Assembly: GCF_002887815.1 (NCBI RefSeq)
Contig: NZ_PDHO01000005.1
Location: forward strand, 1 to 64,000
From: Mycobacterium sp. ENV421
GTDB taxonomy: Bacteria > Actinomycetota > Actinomycetes > Mycobacteriales > Mycobacteriaceae
Reading direction: 5' to 3'
DNA length: 64,000 nucleotides
How positions within the stretch are numbered: position 1 is the stretch's first letter; the number at the start of each line of letters is the position of its first letter. The position numbers and the translations under genes were made by a program. Shown piece by piece: positions 57,394 through 64,000 of the stretch. The notes under the pieces were generated by a model. That model did not search any database. It saw only the letters and a list, made by a program, of their open reading frames with translations, and was not told the origin of the DNA.

Positions 57394-58263
57394 ATGATCT
57401 TCTCGAAGGGGCACGGCACCGAGAACGACTTCGTGTTGCTGCCCGACCTGCCCGCGCAGCTGCAGCTGGCGCCCGCCGCCGTGGCCGCGCTGTGCGATCG
57501 GCGCCGAGGGCTTGGCGCCGACGGCGTGCTGCGGGTCACCACCGCAGCGGCGGCCGTCGATGCCGGTGTGCTGGACCGGCTGCCCGAAGGCGTGGACAGC
57601 GGCGACTGGTACATGGACTACCGCAACGCCGACGGCTCGATCGCCCAGATGTGCGGCAACGGGGTCCGGGTGTTCGCGCACTACCTGCGGGCCAGTGGCC
57701 TGGAGCAACGCGACGAGTTCGTGGTCGGCACCCTGGCCGGACCGCGCCCCGTGGTCGTGCATCACGCAGATGCGCTGGCAGCCGAGGTCACCGTCGACAT
57801 GGGGAAGGTCAACCTGCTGGGGACCGGCACCGCCACCGTCGGCGGCAGGCACTTCACCGGAGTCGGCGTGGACGTCGGGAACCCGCACCTGGCCTGCCTT
57901 GATCCCGGTCTCACCGAACAAGCGCTGGCCGACCTCGACGTCGCCGCGCCGGTGGTGTTCGACCACGGGCAGTTCCCGGACGGCGTCAACGTCGAGGTGC
58001 TGACCATCGCCCGCGATGGCGCCGTCAGCATGCGGGTACACGAACGTGGTGTCGGCGAAACGCGCTCCTGCGGAACCGGAACAGTCGCCGCTGCGGTCGC
58101 GGCCCTGGCCCACCTCAATCTGTCCACCGGCACGCTGCGTGTCCGCATCCCCGGCGGCGAGGTCACCGTCGAGGTCACCCACACCTCCAGCTCGCTGCGG
58201 GGCCCGTCGGTCCTCGTCGCGCACGGCGAACTCGCCGACGACTGGTGGGCGGCCCAACTCTGA
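57394..58263 (+). CDS. dapF: Diaminopimelate epimerase
   Basis: 289 residues. It converts LL- to meso-diaminopimelate for peptidoglycan and lysine. The two catalytic Cys are C87 in [10 protein letters not shown] and C226 in [26 protein letters not shown] starts the protein. No ribosome-binding site is visible directly before the ATG; translation may be coupled to the mini-ORF. Confidence 0.97.
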   Translation: MIFSKGHGTENDFVLLPDLPAQLQLAPAAVAALCDRRRGLGADGVLRVTTAAAAVDAGVLDRLPEGVDSGDWYMDYRNADGSIAQMCGNGVRVFAHYLRASGLEQRDEFVVGTLAGPRPVVVHHADALAAEVTVDMGKVNLLGTGTATVGGRHFTGVGVDVGNPHLACLDPGLTEQALADLDVAAPVVFDHGQFPDGVNVEVLTIARDGAVSMRVHERGVGETRSCGTGTVAAAVAALAHLNLSTGTLRVRIPGGEVTVEVTHTSSSLRGPSVLVAHGELADDWWAAQL

Positions 58264-58320
58264 CGGCACGTTATTCAGGTGCACGACGTTGGACACCCGT
58301 GGCACCATCGATTACCGCTT

Positions 58321-59736
58321 ATGACAGAAACGCCTATGACAAGAGCTGACCCGCCCGACCCCAGCGTCGGCGAACTCGCGCTCGAAGACCGCGCTGCCCT
58401 CAAACGGGTTGCCGGGCTGTCCACCGAACTCACCGACATCTCCGAGGTCGAGTACCGCCAGCTTCGGCTGGAACGGGTCGTCCTGGTGGGGGTGTGGACC
58501 GAAGGCAGCGCCGCCGACTCCGAGGCCAGCCTGGCCGAACTGGCCGCGCTGGCCGAAACGGCCGGTTCCGAGGTGCTCGAAGGGCTCATCCAGCGCCGTG
58601 ACAAGCCCGACCCCTCCACCTACATCGGCTCCGGCAAGGCTCAGGAGCTGCGCGAGGTCGTGATCGCGACCGGCGCCGACACCGTGATCTGCGACGGCGA
58701 GCTCAGTCCCGCGCAGCTCAACGCGCTGGAGAAAGTGGTCAAGGTCAAGGTCATCGACCGGACCGCGCTGATCCTGGACATCTTCGCTCAGCACGCCACC
58801 AGCCGGGAAGGCAAGGCGCAGGTGGCGTATGCCCAGATGGAGTACATGCTGCCGCGGCTGCGTGGCTGGGGTGAATCGATGTCCCGCCAGGGCGGCGGCG
58901 CAGGCGGCAGCGGCGGCGGCGTGGGTACCCGCGGCCCCGGTGAGACCAAGATCGAAACCGACCGGCGCCGGATCCGCGAACGGATGTCGAAGCTGCGCCG
59001 CGAGATCAAGGACATGAAACAGATCCGCGACACGCAGCGCAGCCGGCGGTTGCACAGCGACACCGCGTCGATCGCGATCGTCGGCTACACCAACGCAGGC
59101 AAGTCCAGTCTTCTCAACGCGCTGACCGGCGCCGGTGTCCTGGTGCAGAACGCATTGTTCGCCACCCTCGAACCGACCACTCGCCGAGGCGAATTCGACG
59201 ACGGACGACCGTTCGTGCTGACCGACACCGTCGGTTTCGTCCGGCACCTGCCCACCCAGCTGGTCGAGGCGTTCCGCTCCACGCTGGAAGAAGTGGTCGA
59301 CGCCGACCTGCTGGTGCACGTGGTCGACGGCTCCGACAGCAATCCACTGGCGCAGATCGAGGCTGTCCGTCAGGTCATCCGCGAAGTGCAGAACGACCAC
59401 CACGCGCCGCCGGCCCCGGAGTTGTTGGTGGTCAACAAGATCGACGCGGCCGACGATTTGATGCTGGCTCAGCTGCGTCGCGCGCTGCCCGGTGCGGTCT
59501 TCGTCTCGGCGCACACCGGTGAGGGATTGCCGCGTCTGCGCGCCCGGCTGGGTGAGCTCGTCGAGCCGCGGGAGATCACCGTCGACGTGACGATCCCGTA
59601 CGACCGGGGCGATCTGGTCGCGCGGCTGCACAGCGACGGCCACGTCGATGCTGTCGAGCACACCGAAGCGGGCACCCGCCTGAAAGCCCGGGTGCCCGCC
59701 GCGCTGGCCGCAGGCTTGCGGGAATACGCGACGTGA
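58321..59736 (+). CDS. hflX: GTPase HflX
   Basis: 471 residues from the ATG at 58321. The N-terminal HflX domain has RRDKPDPSTYIGSGKAQEL and LSPAQLNALEKVVKVKVIDR. A Gly-rich loop (GGGAGGSGGGVGTRGPGETK) follows, then the G domain: G1 VGYTNAGKSSLLNAL (about 254), G3 TDTVGFVRHLP, G4 VNKID. It binds and splits stalled 70S ribosomes. Rv2725c equivalent. Confidence 0.96.
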   Translation: MTETPMTRADPPDPSVGELALEDRAALKRVAGLSTELTDISEVEYRQLRLERVVLVGVWTEGSAADSEASLAELAALAETAGSEVLEGLIQRRDKPDPSTYIGSGKAQELREVVIATGADTVICDGELSPAQLNALEKVVKVKVIDRTALILDIFAQHATSREGKAQVAYAQMEYMLPRLRGWGESMSRQGGGAGGSGGGVGTRGPGETKIETDRRRIRERMSKLRREIKDMKQIRDTQRSRRLHSDTASIAIVGYTNAGKSSLLNALTGAGVLVQNALFATLEPTTRRGEFDDGRPFVLTDTVGFVRHLPTQLVEAFRSTLEEVVDADLLVHVVDGSDSNPLAQIEAVRQVIREVQNDHHAPPAPELLVVNKIDAADDLMLAQLRRALPGAVFVSAHTGEGLPRLRARLGELVEPREITVDVTIPYDRGDLVARLHSDGHVDAVEHTEAGTRLKARVPAALAAGLREYAT

Positions 59737-59767
59737 CCGCGGATCGGGTGTACTGACGCGTGAACGA

Positions 59768-60730
59768 TCAGGTGATCCGGGGCGGGTCGCCGGTACCGTC
59801 GCGCCGAAGCCGGATGAAATGGCGCGCGCCGACAACCATGATCGCCGCCGCCAGCACACCATTGGCGACGGCCAATGCGAGCGTGGCTCGGCCGGTGCGC
59901 TCGGCGCCGGGGCCGAAGCTGGCGCGGAAGGCGGCGATGTCACCGTAGGCAAGCACAGCGGTCTCGTTCACCGCGGGGGCCTGCTTGTCGCTTCCGGTGG
60001 TGTGGGTTGCCCCCGGCTGCCCCCAGAACACCACCGGATCGCCCGCGCGCAGTCCGCATTCTTCTACCCGGTAGCCGCTGGCCGGCCAGCCCCAGGCCTG
60101 CCGCACCGAGCTGATGCCCTGCGCCCAGGCCTGGGAATCGTCGGCGAGGTGCAGGGTGAACGACGATGGCAGCCACGGCTGTATCCGTGACGGTGCGGGA
60201 GGCCCGATGTTCTCGCACTGGTACGACGCCAGCAGGGTGCTCATGTCGCGGCGTTGGCCGGGCGTTCGCTCGCCGAGGCGGCCTTCGACGAGTACCCCGT
60301 AGATCCGGTGGCGGGGCGCGCTGTTGCGCCAGTCCAGGATGCCCTCGCCGGTGCGGATCTCAGGCAGTGTCGCGAACTGCAGTCCGTCGTCGGCGATGCG
60401 CCACAACATCATGGCGACCGCGGTGAAAGCCGCCGCCAACACTGCGCACAGGGTGGCCGCCGCCCATCTGTCGGCGCGGCTTCGCAGGCGGGGGAGCACC
60501 ACCACGACAACGGCGACCGACAGAATAGTGACGATCACCGTGCCCCCGAAGGTCTTCGCCGCCCGTTCGAAGATCGCCGTGACGCTTGGACCGGTAAGCA
60601 AGAATGTGACGGCCAGCGCCACCGCTGATCCGATGGCCACCACGCACAGACGCAGCGCCTTGTCGCGCCAGCGGGAGGACAGCGCAGCGGTGGCGGCCGC
60701 GATGGCCAGCCACGCCGCGACCAGGTTCAT
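59768..60730 (-). CDS. Membrane protein of unknown function
   Basis: 320 residues; ATG at 60730 overlaps the upstream gene's stop (ATGA). Four membrane helices at the N-terminal third (about 2-17, 25-47, 58-80, 88-110). A long extracytoplasmic region with Cys in SYQCENIGPP and VEECGLRAGD follows. One C-terminal helix (LALAVANGVLAAAIMVVGAR) precedes a basic tail. The family is not recognised. Confidence 0.8.
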   Translation of the reverse strand: MNLVAAWLAIAAATAALSSRWRDKALRLCVVAIGSAVALAVTFLLTGPSVTAIFERAAKTFGGTVIVTILSVAVVVVVLPRLRSRADRWAAATLCAVLAAAFTAVAMMLWRIADDGLQFATLPEIRTGEGILDWRNSAPRHRIYGVLVEGRLGERTPGQRRDMSTLLASYQCENIGPPAPSRIQPWLPSSFTLHLADDSQAWAQGISSVRQAWGWPASGYRVEECGLRAGDPVVFWGQPGATHTTGSDKQAPAVNETAVLAYGDIAAFRASFGPGAERTGRATLALAVANGVLAAAIMVVGARHFIRLRRDGTGDPPRIT

Positions 60731-61401
60731 CGACGGAGGTCTCCGAGTGCGATACGGCAGGCGAGACCGAGCTCGACGAAGTCCTGCAGGCACTCGGGTG
60801 CGCGCGTGGCGTCGCTACGCACCCGCACGGTGACGCCGTCGGTGTCCAGGGTCACCGCCGGCTGATCGCGTTCATCACCGTGACGTGCGCACCAGGCACA
60901 GACGGCATCGGCGACAGCGGTGAGTTCGGGGCCATCGCGGTCGGCCGTCACGAACACCAACAGCCGCGGGTCGGCCGAGCTGAGCGGCCTCAGCCGGGCG
61001 CCGTCGCCGAACCGGGTCAACCCCAGCCAGCCGCGTGCCGGACCGGCCATGGAACCGATCAGCCCGATCGCCATGTCGCGCAGTGGACCTGGCGGTGAAG
61101 GCCCGGCGAGCAGTGCGCCCTCGGGATGGCTCGGCCACGCCGACGACCACGTGCTCACGACGATATGGGTGGACGGCGGGGATTGCTGCGCGGCGAAGGA
61201 GCGCGAGGTGCGGACCTCCCAATCGCCGTGCCCGGGTCGCACGGTCGTCGAGTCGCCGTCGCGCAACCGCATCCAGCCACGCTCGCCGAGCAACGCATCG
61301 AAGCGCGCCCGCCGTCGACGGGACCGGGCGAGCAGCGCGGCCACCCCGAGGCCACAGACGATCGCGGCGAGTACCGCCACTGCAATCGCCATCCGATCCA
61401 T
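60727..61401 (-). CDS. Membrane-anchored protein of unknown function
   Basis: 224 residues from an ATG at 61401. One N-terminal membrane helix (AIAVAVLAAIVCGLGVAALL), a basic stop-transfer run (RSRRRRARF), then a soluble alpha/beta domain with THIVVSTWSSAW and LLVFVTADRDGPELTAVADA. I recognise no family. It is coupled to the following membrane protein, so the two probably form one complex. Confidence 0.75.
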   Translation of the reverse strand: MDRMAIAVAVLAAIVCGLGVAALLARSRRRRARFDALLGERGWMRLRDGDSTTVRPGHGDWEVRTSRSFAAQQSPPSTHIVVSTWSSAWPSHPEGALLAGPSPPGPLRDMAIGLIGSMAGPARGWLGLTRFGDGARLRPLSSADPRLLVFVTADRDGPELTAVADAVCAWCARHGDERDQPAVTLDTDGVTVRVRSDATRAPECLQDFVELGLACRIALGDLRR

Positions 61402-61465
61402 GAAGCCGCCCGTTCTTGAGGACACCGCGCCTTGCCTCGGTGCGAGCGTAGCCAATCGCGACGCG

Positions 61466-61585
61466 TCAGGCGCTGTTCCATGTCGTGCAGCTCTCCGCCG
61501 AGGGTGGACAGAAGCTGACACCGCGGTAGCGGCTCATGTCCCGGAGACTGACGGCGGGTTCACGTCCCCGCTCGGTGACGGTCAC
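61466..61585 (-). CDS. Possible 39-aa protein after the molybdopterin oxidoreductase gene
   Basis: A short frame from a GTG 8 nt downstream of the oxidoreductase stop. It ends SRYRGVSFCPPSAESCTTWNSA (last 22 residues shown in two parts: SRYRGVSFCPPS and AESCTTWNSA). Two Cys. No clear ribosome-binding site. It could be chance in high-GC DNA. Confidence 0.25.
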   Translation of the reverse strand: MTVTERGREPAVSLRDMSRYRGVSFCPPSAESCTTWNSA

Positions 61586-61593
61586 GACCCTGG

Positions 61594-63876
61594 CTATCGG
61601 ATCTCCGGGGGGTGGTGCGCCCGTACCGGCGGCAGCGGGCCGTCGAACTTCTCCACCTGCACCAGCACGGCGGCGCCGGTGCAGCCTTGGGCCAGCGACG
61701 AGGTGCCGACGTCGTCGGTCAGCACGTTGGGATTGCCGTGCACGCACATCGAGTCCGGGTCCGAGGGATCCAGCGGGTCGTACCACGCTCCGGTCGACAG
61801 CTGTACCACCTGCGGCCGCAGCGCCTCGTCGAGGACAACTCCCGCCAGGCAGGATCCGCGGTCGTTGAACACCCGCACCACCTCGCCGCCGGCCAGCCCG
61901 CGCTGCGCGGCGTCGGACGGATGCATCCGGATGGGTTCGCGGCCCTGAACTTTCGCGTTCTGGCTGACCGCACCGCCGTCGAGCTGGCCGTGCAGCCGGG
62001 TGGCCGGCTGGTTGGCGATCAGGTGAAGCGGAAAGCGTTGGGCGCGTCCGCCGCCCAGCCACTCGACGGGTTCATACCAGCGGGGGTGACCGGCGCAGTC
62101 CGGATACTCGAAGCCCGCGATGTCGTCGGAGAAGATCTCGATCTTGCCGCTCGGGGTGGCCAACGCGTGCCCCTGCGGGTCGGCGCGGAAGTCGGCCAGC
62201 AGGGTCAGCCCGGTCTCGACCGGAAGCCGCAGGACGCCGTCGGCCCAGAACTGGTCGAAGTCGGGGACCGCGAAATCGATTTCTGCGGACCACTTTTCGT
62301 ACATGTGCTCGAGCCATTGCCGGGCGGTGCGGCCTTCGGTGAACTGCTCGGCGAAGCCCAGCCGCTCGGCGAGCGCGGCGAACGTGGTGTAGTCGTCGCG
62401 GGACTGCGCGAAAGGCTCCGCCAGCGCGGGCATCGCCACCAACAGGGGGTCGTTTCGGGACCCGGAATAGTCGTCACGCTCGAACGCGGTGGTGGACGGG
62501 ACGACGATGTCGGCGTGCCGTGCCATCGCGGTCCAGTAGGGCTCGTGCACCACCACGGTGTCGACGCGGCCCAGCGCCCGACGCAGCCGGGGCAGGTTCT
62601 GGTGATGGTGAAAGGGATTGCCACCGGCCCAGTACACGCATTTGATGTCGGGATAGGTCAGGGTGCGGCCGTTGTAGGTGAACGTCTCACCGGGGTGCAG
62701 CAGCATGTCGCTGATCGCCGCGACCGGGATGAACGTCCGGACCGGGTTGACCCCCTGCGGCAGCGACGGCAGCCGATGCCGCAGCGGCGGCAGGCCGGGT
62801 TCGTTCATCGAGCCGTATCCGTGGCCGAATCCGCCTCCGGGAAGGCCGATTTGGCCGAGCATGGCCGCCAAGGTCAACCCCATCCACGGCGCCTGCTCGC
62901 CGTGCCGGACGCGCTGTAGTGACCAGCTGACGGTGACGATCGTGCGCCGGCCGGCCATCGTCGTAGCCAGGTCGGTGAGGACCGCGGCGTCGATGCCGCA
63001 GATCCCGGCGGCCCACTGCGGCGATTTCGGCACGCCGTCCTCGGTGCCGAGCAGATACCGCTCGAACTTCTCGTAGCCGGTGCAGTAGGTGTCCAGGAAC
63101 TCGCGGTCGGCGAGGTCCTTCGTGGCCAGCACGTAGGCGAGGGCCAGCATGATCGCCACATCGGTTCCGGGGACGGCGGGCAGCCACTCGCACTCGCCGT
63201 CGACGTCGCTGTGCAGCGGGCTGATCGAGACGATCGTGCCGCCATTGGCCCGGAACCGGTGCAGCGCGTCGCGGGCCGGGTGCCCGGTGGTGCCGCCGTG
63301 GTTGATGCCGGTGTTCTTCAGGTTCACGCCGCCGAAGCAGACCAGCAGATCGGTGTGCTCGACGATGACGTTCCATTCGGTGGACCGCTTGAACAGGTCG
63401 TCGTGGGTGCCGACCACCCGCGGCATGATGACACCGGTGGCTCCCAGGCTGTACGAGTGCCGCGAAAATGTATATCCGCCAAGCATCTTCAGGAATCGAT
63501 GCACCTGGCTCTGGGCGTGGTGGAACCGGCCCGCGCTGGCCCAGCCGTAGGACCCGCCGTAGATCGCCTGGTTGCCGTAGGTGTCGACCACCCGGCGAAG
63601 TTCGCCGGCGAGGAGCTCCGTCAGCTCGTCCCAGTCCAGCGCGACGAACTCGTCGGCGCCGCGGGCGCTGCTCGGCCCGGGCCCGTCGCGCAACCAGCCG
63701 CGGCGGACGGCGGGTGTGGCGATGCGCGAGGAATGTCGTAGCGACCCGGGCAGGTTGCCAAGCAGCGGAGACGGGTCGGTATCGCCGGGAAACGGGGTGA
63801 CCGCGATGATGTCGCCGTCGGCGACGTCGGCGCGAAACGCTCCCCAGTGGGCGAGGCTGCTGCGGGCGTCGGGCAC
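61594..63876 (-). CDS. Molybdopterin oxidoreductase, biotin/TMAO/DMSO reductase type
   Basis: 760 residues from a GTG at 63876. Family of BisC/TorA-like bis-MGD enzymes: TYGNQAIYGGSYGWASAGRF, then the Mo-ligand Ser region FSRHSYSLGATGVIMPRVVG. LVCFGGVNLKNTGINHGG and IGLPGGGFGHGYGSMNE follow. The C-terminal domain has IANQPATRLHGQLDGG and VFNDRGSCLAGVV. No N-terminal 4Fe-4S Cys motif and no twin-arginine signal, so it is cytoplasmic, like BisC. It probably reduces an S- or N-oxide such as biotin or methionine sulfoxide. Confidence 0.92.
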   Translation of the reverse strand: MPDARSSLAHWGAFRADVADGDIIAVTPFPGDTDPSPLLGNLPGSLRHSSRIATPAVRRGWLRDGPGPSSARGADEFVALDWDELTELLAGELRRVVDTYGNQAIYGGSYGWASAGRFHHAQSQVHRFLKMLGGYTFSRHSYSLGATGVIMPRVVGTHDDLFKRSTEWNVIVEHTDLLVCFGGVNLKNTGINHGGTTGHPARDALHRFRANGGTIVSISPLHSDVDGECEWLPAVPGTDVAIMLALAYVLATKDLADREFLDTYCTGYEKFERYLLGTEDGVPKSPQWAAGICGIDAAVLTDLATTMAGRRTIVTVSWSLQRVRHGEQAPWMGLTLAAMLGQIGLPGGGFGHGYGSMNEPGLPPLRHRLPSLPQGVNPVRTFIPVAAISDMLLHPGETFTYNGRTLTYPDIKCVYWAGGNPFHHHQNLPRLRRALGRVDTVVVHEPYWTAMARHADIVVPSTTAFERDDYSGSRNDPLLVAMPALAEPFAQSRDDYTTFAALAERLGFAEQFTEGRTARQWLEHMYEKWSAEIDFAVPDFDQFWADGVLRLPVETGLTLLADFRADPQGHALATPSGKIEIFSDDIAGFEYPDCAGHPRWYEPVEWLGGGRAQRFPLHLIANQPATRLHGQLDGGAVSQNAKVQGREPIRMHPSDAAQRGLAGGEVVRVFNDRGSCLAGVVLDEALRPQVVQLSTGAWYDPLDPSDPDSMCVHGNPNVLTDDVGTSSLAQGCTGAAVLVQVEKFDGPLPPVRAHHPPEIR

Positions 63877-63882
63877 CCCAGG

Positions 63883-63888
63883 AGTCTA
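63883..63888 (-). promoter_or_regulatory. -10 element of a leaderless promoter for the molybdopterin oxidoreductase
   Basis: TAGACT on the minus strand ends 6 nt before the GTG at 63876. Confidence 0.5.
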
Positions 63889-63953
63889 AGTGGCGGCGCT
63901 TCCACCAGTGGCTTTGGCGAATCCGTCGGTTGCCACGCAGGGCCACCGTGACG

Positions 63954-63971
63954 ACCAACCATCCGGTTGGT
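63954..63971. promoter_or_regulatory. 18-bp inverted repeat, candidate operator
   Basis: ACCAACC-ATCC-GGTTGGT has perfect 7-bp arms. It lies 78 nt upstream of the molybdopterin oxidoreductase start and near the window edge, so it may control that gene, a gene to the right, or both. The form is typical of TetR-family operators. Confidence 0.45.
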
Positions 63972-64000
63972 TATCCTCGTCTGCAAACCCACAGCGCCGT

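Overview
The window comes from a high-GC mycobacterium, most likely a rapid-growing Mycolicibacterium. The evidence is: paired ThyA and ThyX thymidylate synthases; a secreted PE-PPE-domain hydrolase; a mycofactocin-type SDR; the clgR-pspA-pspM envelope-stress operon; LexA- and PafBC-type recA promoters; and a conserved gene order that I recognise as the dapB-to-hflX arc of the M. tuberculosis chromosome (Rv2773c to Rv2725c). RecA has no intein, and a gluABCD-type transporter sits between recX and miaB, which fits an environmental rapid grower better than the tuberculosis complex. No tRNA, rRNA, IS element or CRISPR was seen.

Layout: 0-3.4 kb holds a partial membrane protein, a secreted PE-PPE hydrolase, then dapB, a small membrane protein and a flavodoxin-like protein. 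3.4-15.7 kb is an accessory block, all on the minus strand. Read in transcription order it holds a TetR regulator, a very large ATPase/class III nucleotide cyclase, a small protein that looks like an HK97-fold (encapsulin-type) shell protein, a polyprenyl diphosphate synthase, two orphan helical proteins, a CrtC/AttH-like lipocalin enzyme, an SCP2-like carrier, a large FAD oxidoreductase of the phytoene desaturase/hydroxysqualene dehydroxylase type, and a Pro/Gln-rich protein with a duplicated 20-residue motif. Shell to FAD gene form one run of overlapping genes. I infer a compartment-linked isoprenoid pathway; this is the most interesting part of the window.

15.9-25.9 kb: membrane protein, dienelactone hydrolase, thyA-dfrA-HTH_42 glycosylase, acyl-CoA ligase, GGDEF protein, thyX-dapA-rnj. 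25.9-32.2 kb: MFS transporter, a three-gene dimethylamine-monooxygenase-like oxidative demethylase set, SCPx-like thiolase, mycofactocin-type SDR and an ABM monooxygenase. 32.4-43.0 kb: ftsK, argA, pgsA3-pncC, clgR-pspA-pspM, epoxide hydrolase, glycosyltransferase, DUF3046, hydrolase, recA-recX. 43.0-51.1 kb: degenerate DUF305 lipoprotein, P450, two small secreted proteins, LLM oxidoreductase, DUF1254 protein, gluA-D transporter. 51.2-59.7 kb: miaB, membrane protein, DUF349 protein, EamA-like transporter, LigB-like protein, miaA, dapF, hflX. 59.8-63.9 kb: two coupled envelope proteins and a molybdopterin oxidoreductase.

How parts work together: dapB, dapA and dapF supply lysine/diaminopimelate for the cell wall; thyA, thyX and dfrA cover dTMP and folate; recA/recX and a DNA glycosylase handle DNA damage; miaA/miaB modify tRNA A37; rnj and hflX act on RNA and ribosomes. 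At least fifteen genes have a TANNNT -10 hexamer 6-9 nt before the start codon, so much of the window is probably transcribed as leaderless mRNA.
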